Source: an uncultured Roseburia sp. (GTDB taxonomy: Bacteria; Bacillota; Clostridia; Lachnospirales; Lachnospiraceae). From it: a stretch of 31,324 nucleotides of DNA. Positions 6,995-15,999 of this stretch are shown here, one piece after another. Location: the NCBI GenBank assembly GCA_910584215.1, contig CAJTYI010000030.1, positions 1 through 31,324 of the forward strand, given 5' to 3'. A program made the translations under genes and the position numbers. Under the pieces are notes generated by a model. It was not told where the DNA came from. It saw nothing but the letters and a program-made list of their open reading frames with translations, and ran no database searches. The first letter of the stretch is position 1. Every line of letters starts with the position of its first letter.

Positions 6995-7348
6995 ATGGTA
7001 ATTTTTATGGTAGAACAAAGAAGCATAGGGATATACATATTGTTATCCATCGTGACCTGCGGAATCTATGGTATTTATTGGTTTATCTGTTTGACAAACG
7101 ATACGAATACGATTTCCGGCGATGTCAATGGGACATCGGGCGGTGTGGCATTTTTGCTGACGCTTGTCACATGTGGAATCTACGGCTTATACTGGGCATA
7201 TAAGCAGGGCGACAAAATCGACTTCGCCAAACGGCAGCGCGGTATTCCGTCGACCAATACAGGACTTTTGTATTTGGTGTTGAGTGTGTTTGGTCTTGGA
7301 ATTGTGGCGTATGCTCTGATGCAGGATGAGCTCAATAAACTGGCATAA
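6995..7348 (+). CDS. DUF4234-type small membrane protein
   Basis: The protein has 117 residues and three hydrophobic segments. The first two are an internal duplication built around VTCGIYGIYWF (about 20-30) and VTCGIYGLYWAY (about 57-68), and the third is near residues 90-110. This CGIYxxYW pattern is the hallmark I associate with DUF4234. Two starts are possible: ATG 6995 (used) and ATG 7007, which would begin MVEQRS. AGAAAGG sits very close to the first and rather far from the second, so the start is uncertain. The stop overlaps the start of the next gene (TAATG), which indicates co-translation. The function of the family is unknown. Confidence 0.85.
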   Translation: MVIFMVEQRSIGIYILLSIVTCGIYGIYWFICLTNDTNTISGDVNGTSGGVAFLLTLVTCGIYGLYWAYKQGDKIDFAKRQRGIPSTNTGLLYLVLSVFGLGIVAYALMQDELNKLA

Positions 7349-7719
7349 TGAAAAAGAGAGCGGTTAAAGTTATCACAAGCGGCATGGTCTTCTTAGTGGC
7401 AGGAATATTCTACGCGTGTTTCGTGGAAGCTGCCGGCATAGGGGTTCCATGCCCTTTTTATGCTGTGACAGGACGTTATTGTCCAGGGTGCGGTGTGACG
7501 CGAATGTGTATTGCCCTCTTAAAGCTTGACATTGCCGCGGCCTTTGAGAGCAACGCCATGGTGCTTATTTTGACGCCCGTGCTGTTGCCTGTGTTGATTA
7601 AAAATGTGGTCTCATATGTCAGGACAGGCAGGTATCATTTGGGAAAAACGGAAAATATTCTGATCGTGGCGGCGATCGTTTTGCTGATTGTCTTTGGCAT
7701 ATGGCGCAATCTTTTTTAA
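7348..7719 (+). CDS. DUF2752 membrane protein
   Basis: The protein has 123 residues and two or three predicted membrane helices: one at about 8-30, one at about 65-85, and one at 100-118. Between the first two lies the Cys-rich signature CPFYAVTGRYCPGCGVTRM, which is typical of DUF2752. Four cysteines in this loop could bind metal or form disulfides. The ATG overlaps the stop of the DUF4234 gene by one base, so the two are translationally coupled. The biochemical role of the family is not established. Confidence 0.88.
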   Translation: MKKRAVKVITSGMVFLVAGIFYACFVEAAGIGVPCPFYAVTGRYCPGCGVTRMCIALLKLDIAAAFESNAMVLILTPVLLPVLIKNVVSYVRTGRYHLGKTENILIVAAIVLLIVFGIWRNLF

Positions 7720-7764
7720 AAATTTTTTAATTCTTTTAGAAAATTATACGAAAAGAAAAAAGTG

Positions 7765-7773
7765 TGTTATAAT
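7765..7773 (+). promoter_or_regulatory. Extended -10 promoter for the FN3-GH25 gene
   Basis: TGTTATAAT is a perfect -10 with the TG extension, placed about 125 bases before the ATG at 7899. The -35 is weak. The leader contains TCCCGGT/ACTGGGA (about 7828-7851), a 7-bp stem with one G-U pair and a 10-base loop; I do not recognise a known riboswitch. Confidence 0.5.
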
Positions 7774-7898
7774 ATGCATAGTTTATGATAGGCTTGTGTA
7801 TTTTGGGTGGTTTGGCTCCCGGTAGATGAGGATACTGGGAATAAAACAGATTCATTGGACGGCATAGAGCAGATATCAGGGAAAGGAAGGATGGTCAC

Positions 7899-10800
7899 AT
7901 GAGATTAAAATGGATGAAACGATTGCTTAGCCTGACGCTGGCGGCAAGTATGTGCTTTGCCCCGGATATGGCGGGGTATGCGGCGGCCATTCCGCAGAAT
8001 ATGGCAGCAGAGGTGACGCCTCAGGAGGCGGCTATAGATACGGCTGACAGTGAGACCGTGACGGTGGAGGACGAGGGCAAAGAACTGTCCCTTGGCCAGG
8101 GAACCAGGGCAACAGCCCCCGCGGCCCCCGCAAGCCTTTATGCGGACAATATCACATGGAAATCCGCCGATCTGCACTGGAGTGCAGTGGCGGGGGCGGA
8201 GGGATATATCGTATACCGCAAATCAGACACCGACAGTGCATATAAAAGTATTGCCTATGTGGAGGGAAGAGACAACACCAACTATACGGACAGCGGACTC
8301 ATTATGGGCAATACCTACAGCTATCAGGTAAGGTCTTATGTGATATCCGGCGGTGAATACATACAGTCCGAACAGTGGGCGGCCCTTCAGGCAGTGGCGT
8401 CAAAACTGGGAAAGGCCGTCATCGTTTCGGCGTCTGCCGGCAATTACAACAGCGCGGCGATCAGCTGGCAGATCGTGGAGGGCGCTACCGGATACGAGGT
8501 GTACCGTGCCAATTCCGCCAATGCGCCGTTTGCCCTGATCAAAGATGTGGGTAATGTGACAAGCTATACGGACAGCGGGCTTTCTACCGGCAATGTCTAC
8601 CGCTACTATGTCCGTCCTTATCGGACGATGAGCGCCAATCGGATGTATGGAACAGAATCTGATGGCGTAGCCGTGCGGCCGCTGCCTGGAGTTCCTGTGA
8701 TGAATGCAGAGGTTTCTGTCACTGGAAGTGTGGTGCTAAACTGGCAGGCGGTGGCGGGAGCTGCCGGATACGGCGTTTACCGCAGGAGCGGCAGCGGAGA
8801 CTATAAACAAGTTGCCAATATCACATCCGACGCCACTTTATCTTTCGAGGATAAAGATCTCAAAGTCGGAACCCAATATACTTACCGTATGCGTGCGTAC
8901 TGCCTGGCCGAGGGGACGGAAGTGTGGGGCGAGTATACCGGCGAGAGAACGGTGGTGGCGACGCTCGGCGCGCCGACGCTTTCTTTTGGGGAGCAGAGCT
9001 ATAACAGTATCACACTCCGATGGGAAAAGCTTAGCGGAGCCGAAGGGTACAATGTTTATCGTTCGACCAGCGAGAACGGCGTTTATACCAGGATTAAGAA
9101 GATCAGCAGCGGGGATACCTTAAGCTATAAAGATACCGGCCTTACGTTCGGCACCACATATTATTACAGAATCCGGGCATACAACACGGTAAACGGAGCG
9201 ACGCTCCAGGGCGTTTATTCTGTGGCGGCAGCTCAAACCTGTGCGCCGGGTGCAGCCGTTTTAAGCAGCCAGGCGTCCGGGACAACGTCGGTCAAGCTCA
9301 CCTGGACCGCAGTGGAAATGCCGGAGAACAACAGCGGCTATTACATTTACAGGATCAATGGCGACAATGTCCAGATGATCAAAAACTGTTCCAGGACGTC
9401 GACTTCATACACCGTAAAACAGTTGGTGTACGGAGAAAAATATAAATTTAAAGTGGTTGCCTATGCGGCTGACGCCACAGGCAAGATCATACAGGGTGCG
9501 GATTCCAATGTTTTGACGGTGAAGACAGCGCTGATGCCGCCGTCGATTCAGTCGGTGAAAGCGTCCGGTTCCGGCTTGGAGATTACCTGGAAATACTCTT
9601 CGAGCGCGGAGGAGGACAACTTTCAGATTTACCGCTCTACTTCCCGCGACAAGGGATTTAAGAAGATTGCAACTGTCTCCAAAAAGAGTGGGAAAAAGAA
9701 AGGCACTTACAACGATCTGAAAGTGACAGTCGGCAAAAAATATTACTATAAAATACGCAGTACGAAAAAACTTGCCACAGGCAAAACGGTCAAGTCAGCG
9801 TTTTCCCAGGTTACTGCGGCGAAAGCGGCTCCCGCGGCTCCGACGCTGGTGGTGCGCGCTGAGGGCGCTACCAGTCTGAAACTATCGTGGAATAAGGTGA
9901 AGGGTTCCACCAGCACAGGATATGTCAACGGCTATGCGATTTACCGCAGTACAACCAAGAACAAAGGGTTCAAACGGGTTGCCAAGATTTTGAGCGGTAC
10001 GACCATATCGTATGTGGATACCAAGCTGACGCCCGGCAATACCTATTACTATAAGATTCGTGCGTACAGTAATGTCAACAATAAAGAAGTGTTCGGGGAT
10101 TACTCGAAAGTGAAGTCCGCCAAAGTTGTTCCGGGTGCAGTGACAGCGAAAGCGGAGGCGATCGATTATACGACAGTCAAGCTGTCCTGGAACGCGATCG
10201 AAGGGGTCAAAGGATACCGCATCTACCGTTCTACCCAGAAGAACGGAACATACAAATCAATCAAGACGCTGCCGGCAGGCACGCTCAGTTATGAAGACAA
10301 GAAAGTGGATATCGGCGTCACTTATTATTACAAAGTCAGAGCATATGCGACGAGCGGCAAAAAGAAGATCTTTGGCAAATATTCTTCCGCACAGAGTGCG
10401 AAGCCGACCCTGACAAAACCGATGAACCTGCAGGCGATCATGCTCGATGCAACGCAGATCAAACTGACCTGGAACCCGGTTCCCGGCGCGGAAACCTATA
10501 CGATTTTGCGCAGTACCTCTTTAAACGGCAAGTTTAAGATTGCCAGCGAGATCTGCACGACCAATACTTTTATCGATGCCAACATCACGGCGGGCAACGT
10601 CTACTATTACAAAGTGTATGCCGTGCGCGGAGAGGCAAAGAGCGAGACGACGGACGCCGTGACAGCGATGGTAGCTGCCTTAGAGGTCAGCGCCACCAGC
10701 GTGGAAGTCAAGCTCGGCGGCAGCGTGAAGGTCAATGCGACAGCGAAGCCGGCGGCATCGATCGTGTGGACGTCCGATGACTATACGATCGCCGTGGTGT

Positions 10801-11492
10801 CCACGGACGGAACGATTTACGGAAGCAAGCTCGGGACTACGACCGTGCGGGCGAGCGCCAACGGCATCACCAAAGCGATCACCGTCACTGTCAAAGAGAA
10901 AGTGGCCGTCAAGGGTGTGGATATCTCCAAGAACAGTGGAAACGTTGATTTTGCGCTGCTAAAAGCGGCTGGTTACGAGTATGTGATGCTGCGCATCTGT
11001 GAGGGAACGACGCAGGATGCAAACTTTGAGACCAACTTCAGAAACGCGAAAGCGGCAGGATTAAAGGTGGGCGCTTACTGTTATTCCAAGGCCAAAAATA
11101 CAGCGGAGGCGCAAAAAGAGGGGGAGACGGTGCTGCGTATACTCGGCGGCAGGCCGCTCGATTTCCCGATTGCCTATAATATGGAAAATGCCGTGCAGCT
11201 GACCAATATTACCAATCCGCAGCGCTGCGACATAATGAATACGTTCAAGAATTACATTATCGACGCAGGTAAACAGTATAAATTTGTGCTCTATACATCG
11301 CGCGATTGGCTCAATACTTATTTTGACAACAGCCGTCTGGTCGGCATTGATCTTTGGGTCATCCAGTTTGGCGGTGAGATGTACGGACATGGCTACACCG
11401 GAAATGGCAACGTTAAGATGTGGTGCTACACCAAAGACGAGGTGGTAAACGGTGTGCCGGATAAAGCGAGAGTCAGCATCAGTTATTATTAA
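7899..11492 (+). CDS. Secreted protein with nine FN3 domains, a Big2-like domain and a GH25 domain
   Basis: The 1197-residue product starts with a signal peptide (1-29, ending GYAAA); GGAAGG precedes the ATG by eight bases. Nine fibronectin type III-like repeats lie at about 75-166, 172-262, 264-355, 357-446, 449-543, 546-641, 645-743, 745-836 and 838-926, each with a GYxxYRST-type strand and a YYYKIRAY-type strand. A bacterial Ig-like (Big2) domain follows at 927-998. Residues 1004-1197 are a GH25 muramidase fold starting KGVDISKNSGNVDF. Family members cleave the glycan of peptidoglycan using Asp and Asp-x-Glu acids. Here D1008 is present, but the expected D-x-E reads N1094-M-E1096, and the late conserved V-D near the C-terminus reads V-S. 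Activity may therefore be lost or altered. No sortase motif is seen. The next gene follows 27 bases later and is also a secreted wall-acting protein. Confidence 0.92.
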   Translation: MRLKWMKRLLSLTLAASMCFAPDMAGYAAAIPQNMAAEVTPQEAAIDTADSETVTVEDEGKELSLGQGTRATAPAAPASLYADNITWKSADLHWSAVAGAEGYIVYRKSDTDSAYKSIAYVEGRDNTNYTDSGLIMGNTYSYQVRSYVISGGEYIQSEQWAALQAVASKLGKAVIVSASAGNYNSAAISWQIVEGATGYEVYRANSANAPFALIKDVGNVTSYTDSGLSTGNVYRYYVRPYRTMSANRMYGTESDGVAVRPLPGVPVMNAEVSVTGSVVLNWQAVAGAAGYGVYRRSGSGDYKQVANITSDATLSFEDKDLKVGTQYTYRMRAYCLAEGTEVWGEYTGERTVVATLGAPTLSFGEQSYNSITLRWEKLSGAEGYNVYRSTSENGVYTRIKKISSGDTLSYKDTGLTFGTTYYYRIRAYNTVNGATLQGVYSVAAAQTCAPGAAVLSSQASGTTSVKLTWTAVEMPENNSGYYIYRINGDNVQMIKNCSRTSTSYTVKQLVYGEKYKFKVVAYAADATGKIIQGADSNVLTVKTALMPPSIQSVKASGSGLEITWKYSSSAEEDNFQIYRSTSRDKGFKKIATVSKKSGKKKGTYNDLKVTVGKKYYYKIRSTKKLATGKTVKSAFSQVTAAKAAPAAPTLVVRAEGATSLKLSWNKVKGSTSTGYVNGYAIYRSTTKNKGFKRVAKILSGTTISYVDTKLTPGNTYYYKIRAYSNVNNKEVFGDYSKVKSAKVVPGAVTAKAEAIDYTTVKLSWNAIEGVKGYRIYRSTQKNGTYKSIKTLPAGTLSYEDKKVDIGVTYYYKVRAYATSGKKKIFGKYSSAQSAKPTLTKPMNLQAIMLDATQIKLTWNPVPGAETYTILRSTSLNGKFKIASEICTTNTFIDANITAGNVYYYKVYAVRGEAKSETTDAVTAMVAALEVSATSVEVKLGGSVKVNATAKPAASIVWTSDDYTIAVVSTDGTIYGSKLGTTTVRASANGITKAITVTVKEKVAVKGVDISKNSGNVDFALLKAAGYEYVMLRICEGTTQDANFETNFRNAKAAGLKVGAYCYSKAKNTAEAQKEGETVLRILGGRPLDFPIAYNMENAVQLTNITNPQRCDIMNTFKNYIIDAGKQYKFVLYTSRDWLNTYFDNSRLVGIDLWVIQFGGEMYGHGYTGNGNVKMWCYTKDEVVNGVPDKARVSISYY

Positions 11493-11519
11493 ATGGACAG
11501 ATTTATGGAAAGGTTGATT

Positions 11520-13850
11520 ATGAGGCGTTTTGGAAAATGCATAGCGGCAATGATGACAGCAGTGTTCCTCACAGGGACAATGCTGCCTGGAACGCCGCTT
11601 TTGGCGGCGGAGATCAGCGGCTCGGAGGGAGTCCGCCGGATGATGCCGCAAGAGGAGGCCAGCAGGGAAGAGATCGTATCGTTTCAGGAGCTGAGCGAGG
11701 CGGCGCGGACGGTGCGTTTGGCAAATAAGCCTGGGCTAGGTCAATGTCTTGCAAAGATGCCAAGAACGCTCACCGCGGTCCTGGCGGATGGCAGCACGGA
11801 AAAGATCGCTGTCACATGGCAGTGCGTGGGCGATTATGAGAACAGCAATTACTTTTACTATCAGTTCAATCCGGTGTGGGATACGGATGTATATGCGTTG
11901 AATGGCGGCGCAGAGATTCCCTATATCAATCTGTTTCTTGGTGTGGACGGCAGGTTTAAGCTGGCAACGCTGGAGGAAAACCGGGAAGAGATCTTTAATT
12001 TCATGCGGGAAAAGATGGGATTTAATATCGCCGCCGCCTGCGGCGTGCTGGCAAATATCCAGAGTGAATCTTCCTTTCGCCCGACGGCGAGCGTGATTGA
12101 CACCAACGGTCTGACGAGTTATGGACTCTGTCAGTGGAACGGTCCGCGCTTTGAGTCGTTGAAAACATACTGCGCCAGCAACGGTTATGATTATCAGACG
12201 GTCGAAGGTCAGCTCTATTATCTAAAATATGAGCTCGAGCACAGCGAGGCGTCGGCCTGCGCGCGGGTGCGCAACGTTGAGAACACCGCGGAGGGGGCGT
12301 ATCAGGCGGGATATAACTGGGCGCGCTACTTTGAGCGCTGTGCCAGCGTCTATTTTGAATCAAGGGCAAAACTGGCGCGCGATACTTACTGGCCGATGTA
12401 CAACGGCAGCGGCGGGGTGCGCAATAAGTACTCCATAACCTATGAGTTAGACGGCGGCAAGAATAGCGAGGACAATCCGAAAAGCTATTATAATACTTCA
12501 GGGACGATCACATTAAAAGATCCGACGCGAACCGGATATCTATTTGGCGGCTGGTTTTTGGACCGGAAGTTCAAAAAGCAGATTAAAACCATATCGGGCG
12601 CGGACAATACCAACTATGTGCTCTATGCGAAATGGACCGAAATTCGTTACAACATCGCCTTTCACGGCAACGGCGCCCAGAGCGGCCAGGTGAAAAGCCT
12701 GACAAACTGTGAATATGACGCCATATACACGCTGCCAGCCAATAAGTTTGCACGCAAGGGATATCGGTTTGCCGGCTGGAACACGAAGAAAAACGGCAGG
12801 GGAACTGCTTACGGCAACAAAGAAAATGTGGGAAATTTGACGGCGAAGAACGGTGTGACGGTGACACTCTATGCACAGTGGAAGCTGCAGGGCTACGATA
12901 TCACCTATGTGCTAAACGGCGGTGAGCAAAATGCCCAAAACCCTGATGTCTATTATGCCAACAGCAAGACGATCAAACTTAAAAATCCCAAGAAGAACGG
13001 CTATACTTTTTTGGGCTGGTATACGGACGCGAAGTTCAAAAATAAGATCACAAAGATTGCAAAAGGAACGCAGAAAAATCTGAAGCTGTACGCAAAATGG
13101 CAGGCCAACCAATATAAAGTCATATATGATGGAAACGGCGCAACATCGGGCTCAGTCAAAGCGATGGCTGGCTGCCGCTATGGAAAGTCATATAAGGTGG
13201 CCATAAATAAATTTAAGCGTACCAATTATACATTTGCCGGCTGGAATACCAAAAAAAATGGCACCGGAATTGCGGTGGCCGACGGGTCCAAATTTAAGAA
13301 CCTGACGGCAAAAAATAACAAGACGGTCAGATTGTATGCACAGTGGAACAAGATCACATACAAGATTACCTATGTGCTGGACGGCGGCACGATGTTGGAG
13401 GAGAATCCTTCCACCTATGATGCACAGACAGAGACGTTTGTGTTAAAGGAGCCGGTCAAAACGGGATATGTTTTCCTGGGCTGGTATACGGAGCCATCGT
13501 TTACCAACAGAATTATCCAGATCAAGCGGGGAACGAAAGGCAATTATACACTGTACGCTAAATGGGATATTCTGCGCTATACGATCGCGTTTGACGGCAA
13601 CGGCGCCAGTGCGGGCAATGTTGCGGCGATCGGAGACTGCGTATACAACAGTACCTATGCATTGCCGCACAATCAGTTCGAGCGTCCGGGGTATGTGTTT
13701 TTGGGCTGGAATACGGCGGCGGACGGCAGCGGTACATTTTATCAGGAAGGCGCGATCGTCAAAAACCTCTCGGGACAGCACGGCGCCACTGTGACACTCT
13801 ATGCGATGTGGGATAAGGTCGTTTCTGCCGGAGAGGGCGAACCGATATAG
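11520..13850 (+). CDS. Secreted phage-tail-lysozyme-like protein with six InlB B-repeats
   Basis: ATG 11520 is chosen over 11493 (directly after the previous stop) because AAGG lies about six bases upstream and it exposes a clean signal peptide (residues 1-30). The 776-residue protein has a short Ig-like segment (about 60-125), then a phage-tail-lysozyme-type domain at 152-295. This has the characteristic GVLANIQSESSFRP with the putative catalytic Glu183 and GLTSYGLCQWNGPRF. Six InlB/Listeria-Bacteroides repeats follow at 303-372, 376-454, 457-527, 531-609, 613-682 and 686-764. They alternate strictly between a DGG type and a GNGA type, so the unit of duplication was a pair. There is no LPXTG or other obvious anchor. 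With the upstream FN3-GH25 gene it forms a tight two-gene unit. Confidence 0.92.
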   Translation: MRRFGKCIAAMMTAVFLTGTMLPGTPLLAAEISGSEGVRRMMPQEEASREEIVSFQELSEAARTVRLANKPGLGQCLAKMPRTLTAVLADGSTEKIAVTWQCVGDYENSNYFYYQFNPVWDTDVYALNGGAEIPYINLFLGVDGRFKLATLEENREEIFNFMREKMGFNIAAACGVLANIQSESSFRPTASVIDTNGLTSYGLCQWNGPRFESLKTYCASNGYDYQTVEGQLYYLKYELEHSEASACARVRNVENTAEGAYQAGYNWARYFERCASVYFESRAKLARDTYWPMYNGSGGVRNKYSITYELDGGKNSEDNPKSYYNTSGTITLKDPTRTGYLFGGWFLDRKFKKQIKTISGADNTNYVLYAKWTEIRYNIAFHGNGAQSGQVKSLTNCEYDAIYTLPANKFARKGYRFAGWNTKKNGRGTAYGNKENVGNLTAKNGVTVTLYAQWKLQGYDITYVLNGGEQNAQNPDVYYANSKTIKLKNPKKNGYTFLGWYTDAKFKNKITKIAKGTQKNLKLYAKWQANQYKVIYDGNGATSGSVKAMAGCRYGKSYKVAINKFKRTNYTFAGWNTKKNGTGIAVADGSKFKNLTAKNNKTVRLYAQWNKITYKITYVLDGGTMLEENPSTYDAQTETFVLKEPVKTGYVFLGWYTEPSFTNRIIQIKRGTKGNYTLYAKWDILRYTIAFDGNGASAGNVAAIGDCVYNSTYALPHNQFERPGYVFLGWNTAADGSGTFYQEGAIVKNLSGQHGATVTLYAMWDKVVSAGEGEPI

Positions 13851-13883
13851 AAGAAATATATGATAACAATATAATCAGTTATC

Positions 13884-13931
13884 CGCAAAGGCGGCAGTGG
13901 ATTCTTTTTGGAAACCTCGGCCGCCTTTGCG
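13884..13931 (+). repeat. Perfect 12-bp inverted repeat without T-tract
   Basis: CGCAAAGGCGGC (13884-13895) pairs with GCCGCCTTTGCG (13920-13931) over a 24-base loop. It lies 34 bases after the stop of the InlB-repeat gene where a terminator is expected, but no run of T follows the stem; five T are inside the loop. It may be a Rho-dependent or processed 3' end. Confidence 0.6.
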
Positions 13932-14062
13932 ACGGTATGGAACCTGTATATAAAGTTTCGCTGCGATCAATAGTTTGTTGCGACAACAAATACGCTGCGC
14001 TGATGGGTGGGAAAAAACCGTGTAAAACAGGGCGAAAATTGTCCCAAAGAAGATGTAAGTAG

Positions 14063-14091
14063 TTGCTATATACAAGATTTTGTGCTAAAAT
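14063..14091 (+). promoter_or_regulatory. Sigma-A-like promoter of the chemotaxis receptor
   Basis: TTGCTA (14063-14068), a 17-base spacer and TAAAAT (14086-14091) with a TG extension form a good housekeeping promoter, about 65 bases before the receptor start. It does not resemble the flagellar sigma-28 consensus that often drives chemotaxis genes. Confidence 0.65.
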
Positions 14092-14163
14092 TAATTACGC
14101 TCGTATTGACGGGATACATATGGAATCAAAGGTTTGTATAACAGTACGAAAGGAAAGGCGCAT

Positions 14164-15876
14164 ATGAAAACGAACAGGGGGTTGGGCGGTATTGCCGCCA
14201 AGCTGGTATTGCTGGGAGTGCTTCCGACGTTGGCCGTGGCGATTATTTCGCTGATATTTTCCACCGTGAGCCTAAAGAGCGGTATGGAGACTGAGGCGCT
14301 CAGAGGACTAGAAATGCTGGCGTTAGCAGTTGGCGGCGGATACAGTGATATACCGGGAGATTATACATTGGATGCGGAAGGAAATCTCTGGAAGGGGGAG
14401 CAAAACCTTACGATTCAGATGGAAAATCTTGACAAATTCACGGAAGGCCATGAGGCGGATGTTACCCTCTGTTACGGTAAGACAAGAAAGTTGACGTCAT
14501 TAAAAGACGCCAACGGCAAGCGTATTGTAGACACGGATATCTCGGACGAGGTATGGCAGACGGTATCTGCCGATAAGATATACGAGACGACAAGCATTAA
14601 GATTAACGGACAAAACTACTGTGCCTGTTATGTGCCGCTGAAGAATACGGACGGCAATATCATCGGTTGTATCTTTGCGGGGCAGCCGAGCGCCCAGATT
14701 TCAGCTTTTATCAATTCGATTGTTATCCGTATGGTTTTGATTATACTTTTGACAGTTGCAATTGCGGCCATTGTCGCGCTTTTGTATGCTAGAAATATGG
14801 CGGGCATTTTAGTGACCGTCGGCAAACATCTGACACGTCTCTCTGAGGGAGATCTCAATATTACGATCCGCGACAAATCCATTAAGCGCGGAGACGAGGT
14901 CGGTGAGATGGCGCGTGCGCTCAAAGCGTTGGTGGAGAGGCTGCGCGATATAGTGGAGAATTTGAAAGCTTCAGCCGACACGCTGTTTCGGTCGGGCAAC
15001 GAGCTAGATGAGATGGCGGGGCAGTCGAGCGCTGCGGCGGATGAGATCAGCCGCGCCGTGGAAGATATCTCCAAGGGCGCTGTATCGCAGGCCGAGGAGA
15101 TCGAGTCGGCGACGCGCGAGATCAGCAATATGGGAGACGTTATAGAGAATATTGTACACAATGTCGGAGATTTGACAGACACGTCCGACAATATGAACAG
15201 TGCGGGGGCGGCCTCCACACAGACGATGAATGAGCTGAGTGCGTCAAACGACCGCACGGTAGCTGCGATCACCCGGATTGCAGACCAGATCTATCTGACC
15301 AATAACTCTGTCGAGAAGATCGGCAGTGCCGCAAGCCTGATTACAGCCATAGCAGACCAGACCAGTCTGCTGTCGCTAAATGCTTCTATTGAGTCCGCGC
15401 GGGCCGGTGAGGCGGGGCGTGGGTTTGCCGTGGTGGCGGACGAGATTTCCAAGCTGGCTGCTCAGTCCGAGGAGGCAGCTGACGGTATTCAAAAGATCAT
15501 CAATACGTTACAGGAGGAGTCCGCAGAGACAATGCGTGTGATGGCGGAGGCGCAGGAGTCTATCCGTGAGCAGCAGCAAAAGCTCGACGACACGAAGAGC
15601 CGTTTTGATGATGTGAGCCGCGGCATCACGATTTCCCGTCAGGGAACCAACGTCATCCGTACAAATGCCGATTCCTGTGATCAGTCCAGAGGACAGGTCA
15701 TTGATGTGATCACGAATCTCTCCGCGATATCCGAAGAGAATGCGGCGTCGGCGCAGGAGACTACCGCGTCCATGCAGGAGCTCAATGCGGGAATCAATAT
15801 GTTGGCCGATTCCGCGGGCAATCTGCGCGAATTATCCATGGAATTGAATAAACAGATGGAGTTTTTCAAATTATAA
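14164..15876 (+). CDS. Methyl-accepting chemotaxis protein
   Basis: This membrane receptor senses ligands outside the cell and controls the CheA kinase. ATG 14164 is chosen because AAAGGAAAGG lies upstream; an earlier ATG at 14134 lacks one. The 570-residue protein has TM1 (about 10-34), an extracellular single-Cache-like sensor (about 40-180, ending VPLKNTDGNIIGCIFAGQP), TM2 (about 182-206), a HAMP linker (about 206-260) and a cytoplasmic signalling coiled coil (about 275-570). The conserved hairpin tip is around IADQTSLLSLNASIESARAG, followed by EAGRGFAVVADEISKLA. It is monocistronic, bounded by its own promoter and terminator, and no other chemotaxis gene is nearby. The ligand cannot be inferred. 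Confidence 0.96.
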   Translation: MKTNRGLGGIAAKLVLLGVLPTLAVAIISLIFSTVSLKSGMETEALRGLEMLALAVGGGYSDIPGDYTLDAEGNLWKGEQNLTIQMENLDKFTEGHEADVTLCYGKTRKLTSLKDANGKRIVDTDISDEVWQTVSADKIYETTSIKINGQNYCACYVPLKNTDGNIIGCIFAGQPSAQISAFINSIVIRMVLIILLTVAIAAIVALLYARNMAGILVTVGKHLTRLSEGDLNITIRDKSIKRGDEVGEMARALKALVERLRDIVENLKASADTLFRSGNELDEMAGQSSAAADEISRAVEDISKGAVSQAEEIESATREISNMGDVIENIVHNVGDLTDTSDNMNSAGAASTQTMNELSASNDRTVAAITRIADQIYLTNNSVEKIGSAASLITAIADQTSLLSLNASIESARAGEAGRGFAVVADEISKLAAQSEEAADGIQKIINTLQEESAETMRVMAEAQESIREQQQKLDDTKSRFDDVSRGITISRQGTNVIRTNADSCDQSRGQVIDVITNLSAISEENAASAQETTASMQELNAGINMLADSAGNLRELSMELNKQMEFFKL

Positions 15877-15896
15877 ACATGCGGATAGATACGCCG

Positions 15897-15925
15897 AAAG
15901 AGGACAGCCGGAACTGTCCTCTTTT
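15897..15925 (+). terminator. Intrinsic terminator of the chemotaxis receptor
   Basis: AAAGAGGACAG (15897-15907) and CTGTCCTCTTT form a perfect 11-bp stem with loop CCGGAA, running into TTTT. It starts 21 bases after the stop codon. A partial copy, AAAAAAAGAGGACTT, follows at 15933-15947. Confidence 0.92.
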
Positions 15926-15999
15926 GTCTCATAAAAAAAGAGGACTTAAACGGTATTCTGCCATGAAAGTTGCCACGGCAGATGTGAAGGATGGGCGAG

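Larger units (their letters stand above)
13851..14163. other. Intergenic region before the chemotaxis receptor gene
   Basis: This 313-bp gap has no credible gene. It contains a perfect 12-bp inverted repeat (13884-13931) and the receptor promoter (14063-14091), listed separately. The rest shows nothing I recognise. Confidence 0.6.

Noticed and set aside
6482..7018. 178-codon minus-strand frame across the manA end and hairpin region
   Set aside because: It runs antisense through manA and the repeated hairpins, resembles no family, and lacks a start signal.
7800..7898. Possible riboswitch in the FN3-GH25 leader
   Set aside because: Only one 7-bp stem is visible and it does not match c-di-GMP or other riboswitch cores I know.
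14628..15272. 214-codon minus-strand frame inside the chemotaxis receptor
   Set aside because: It is antisense to strongly conserved receptor sequence and is Ser/Ile-rich low-information protein.
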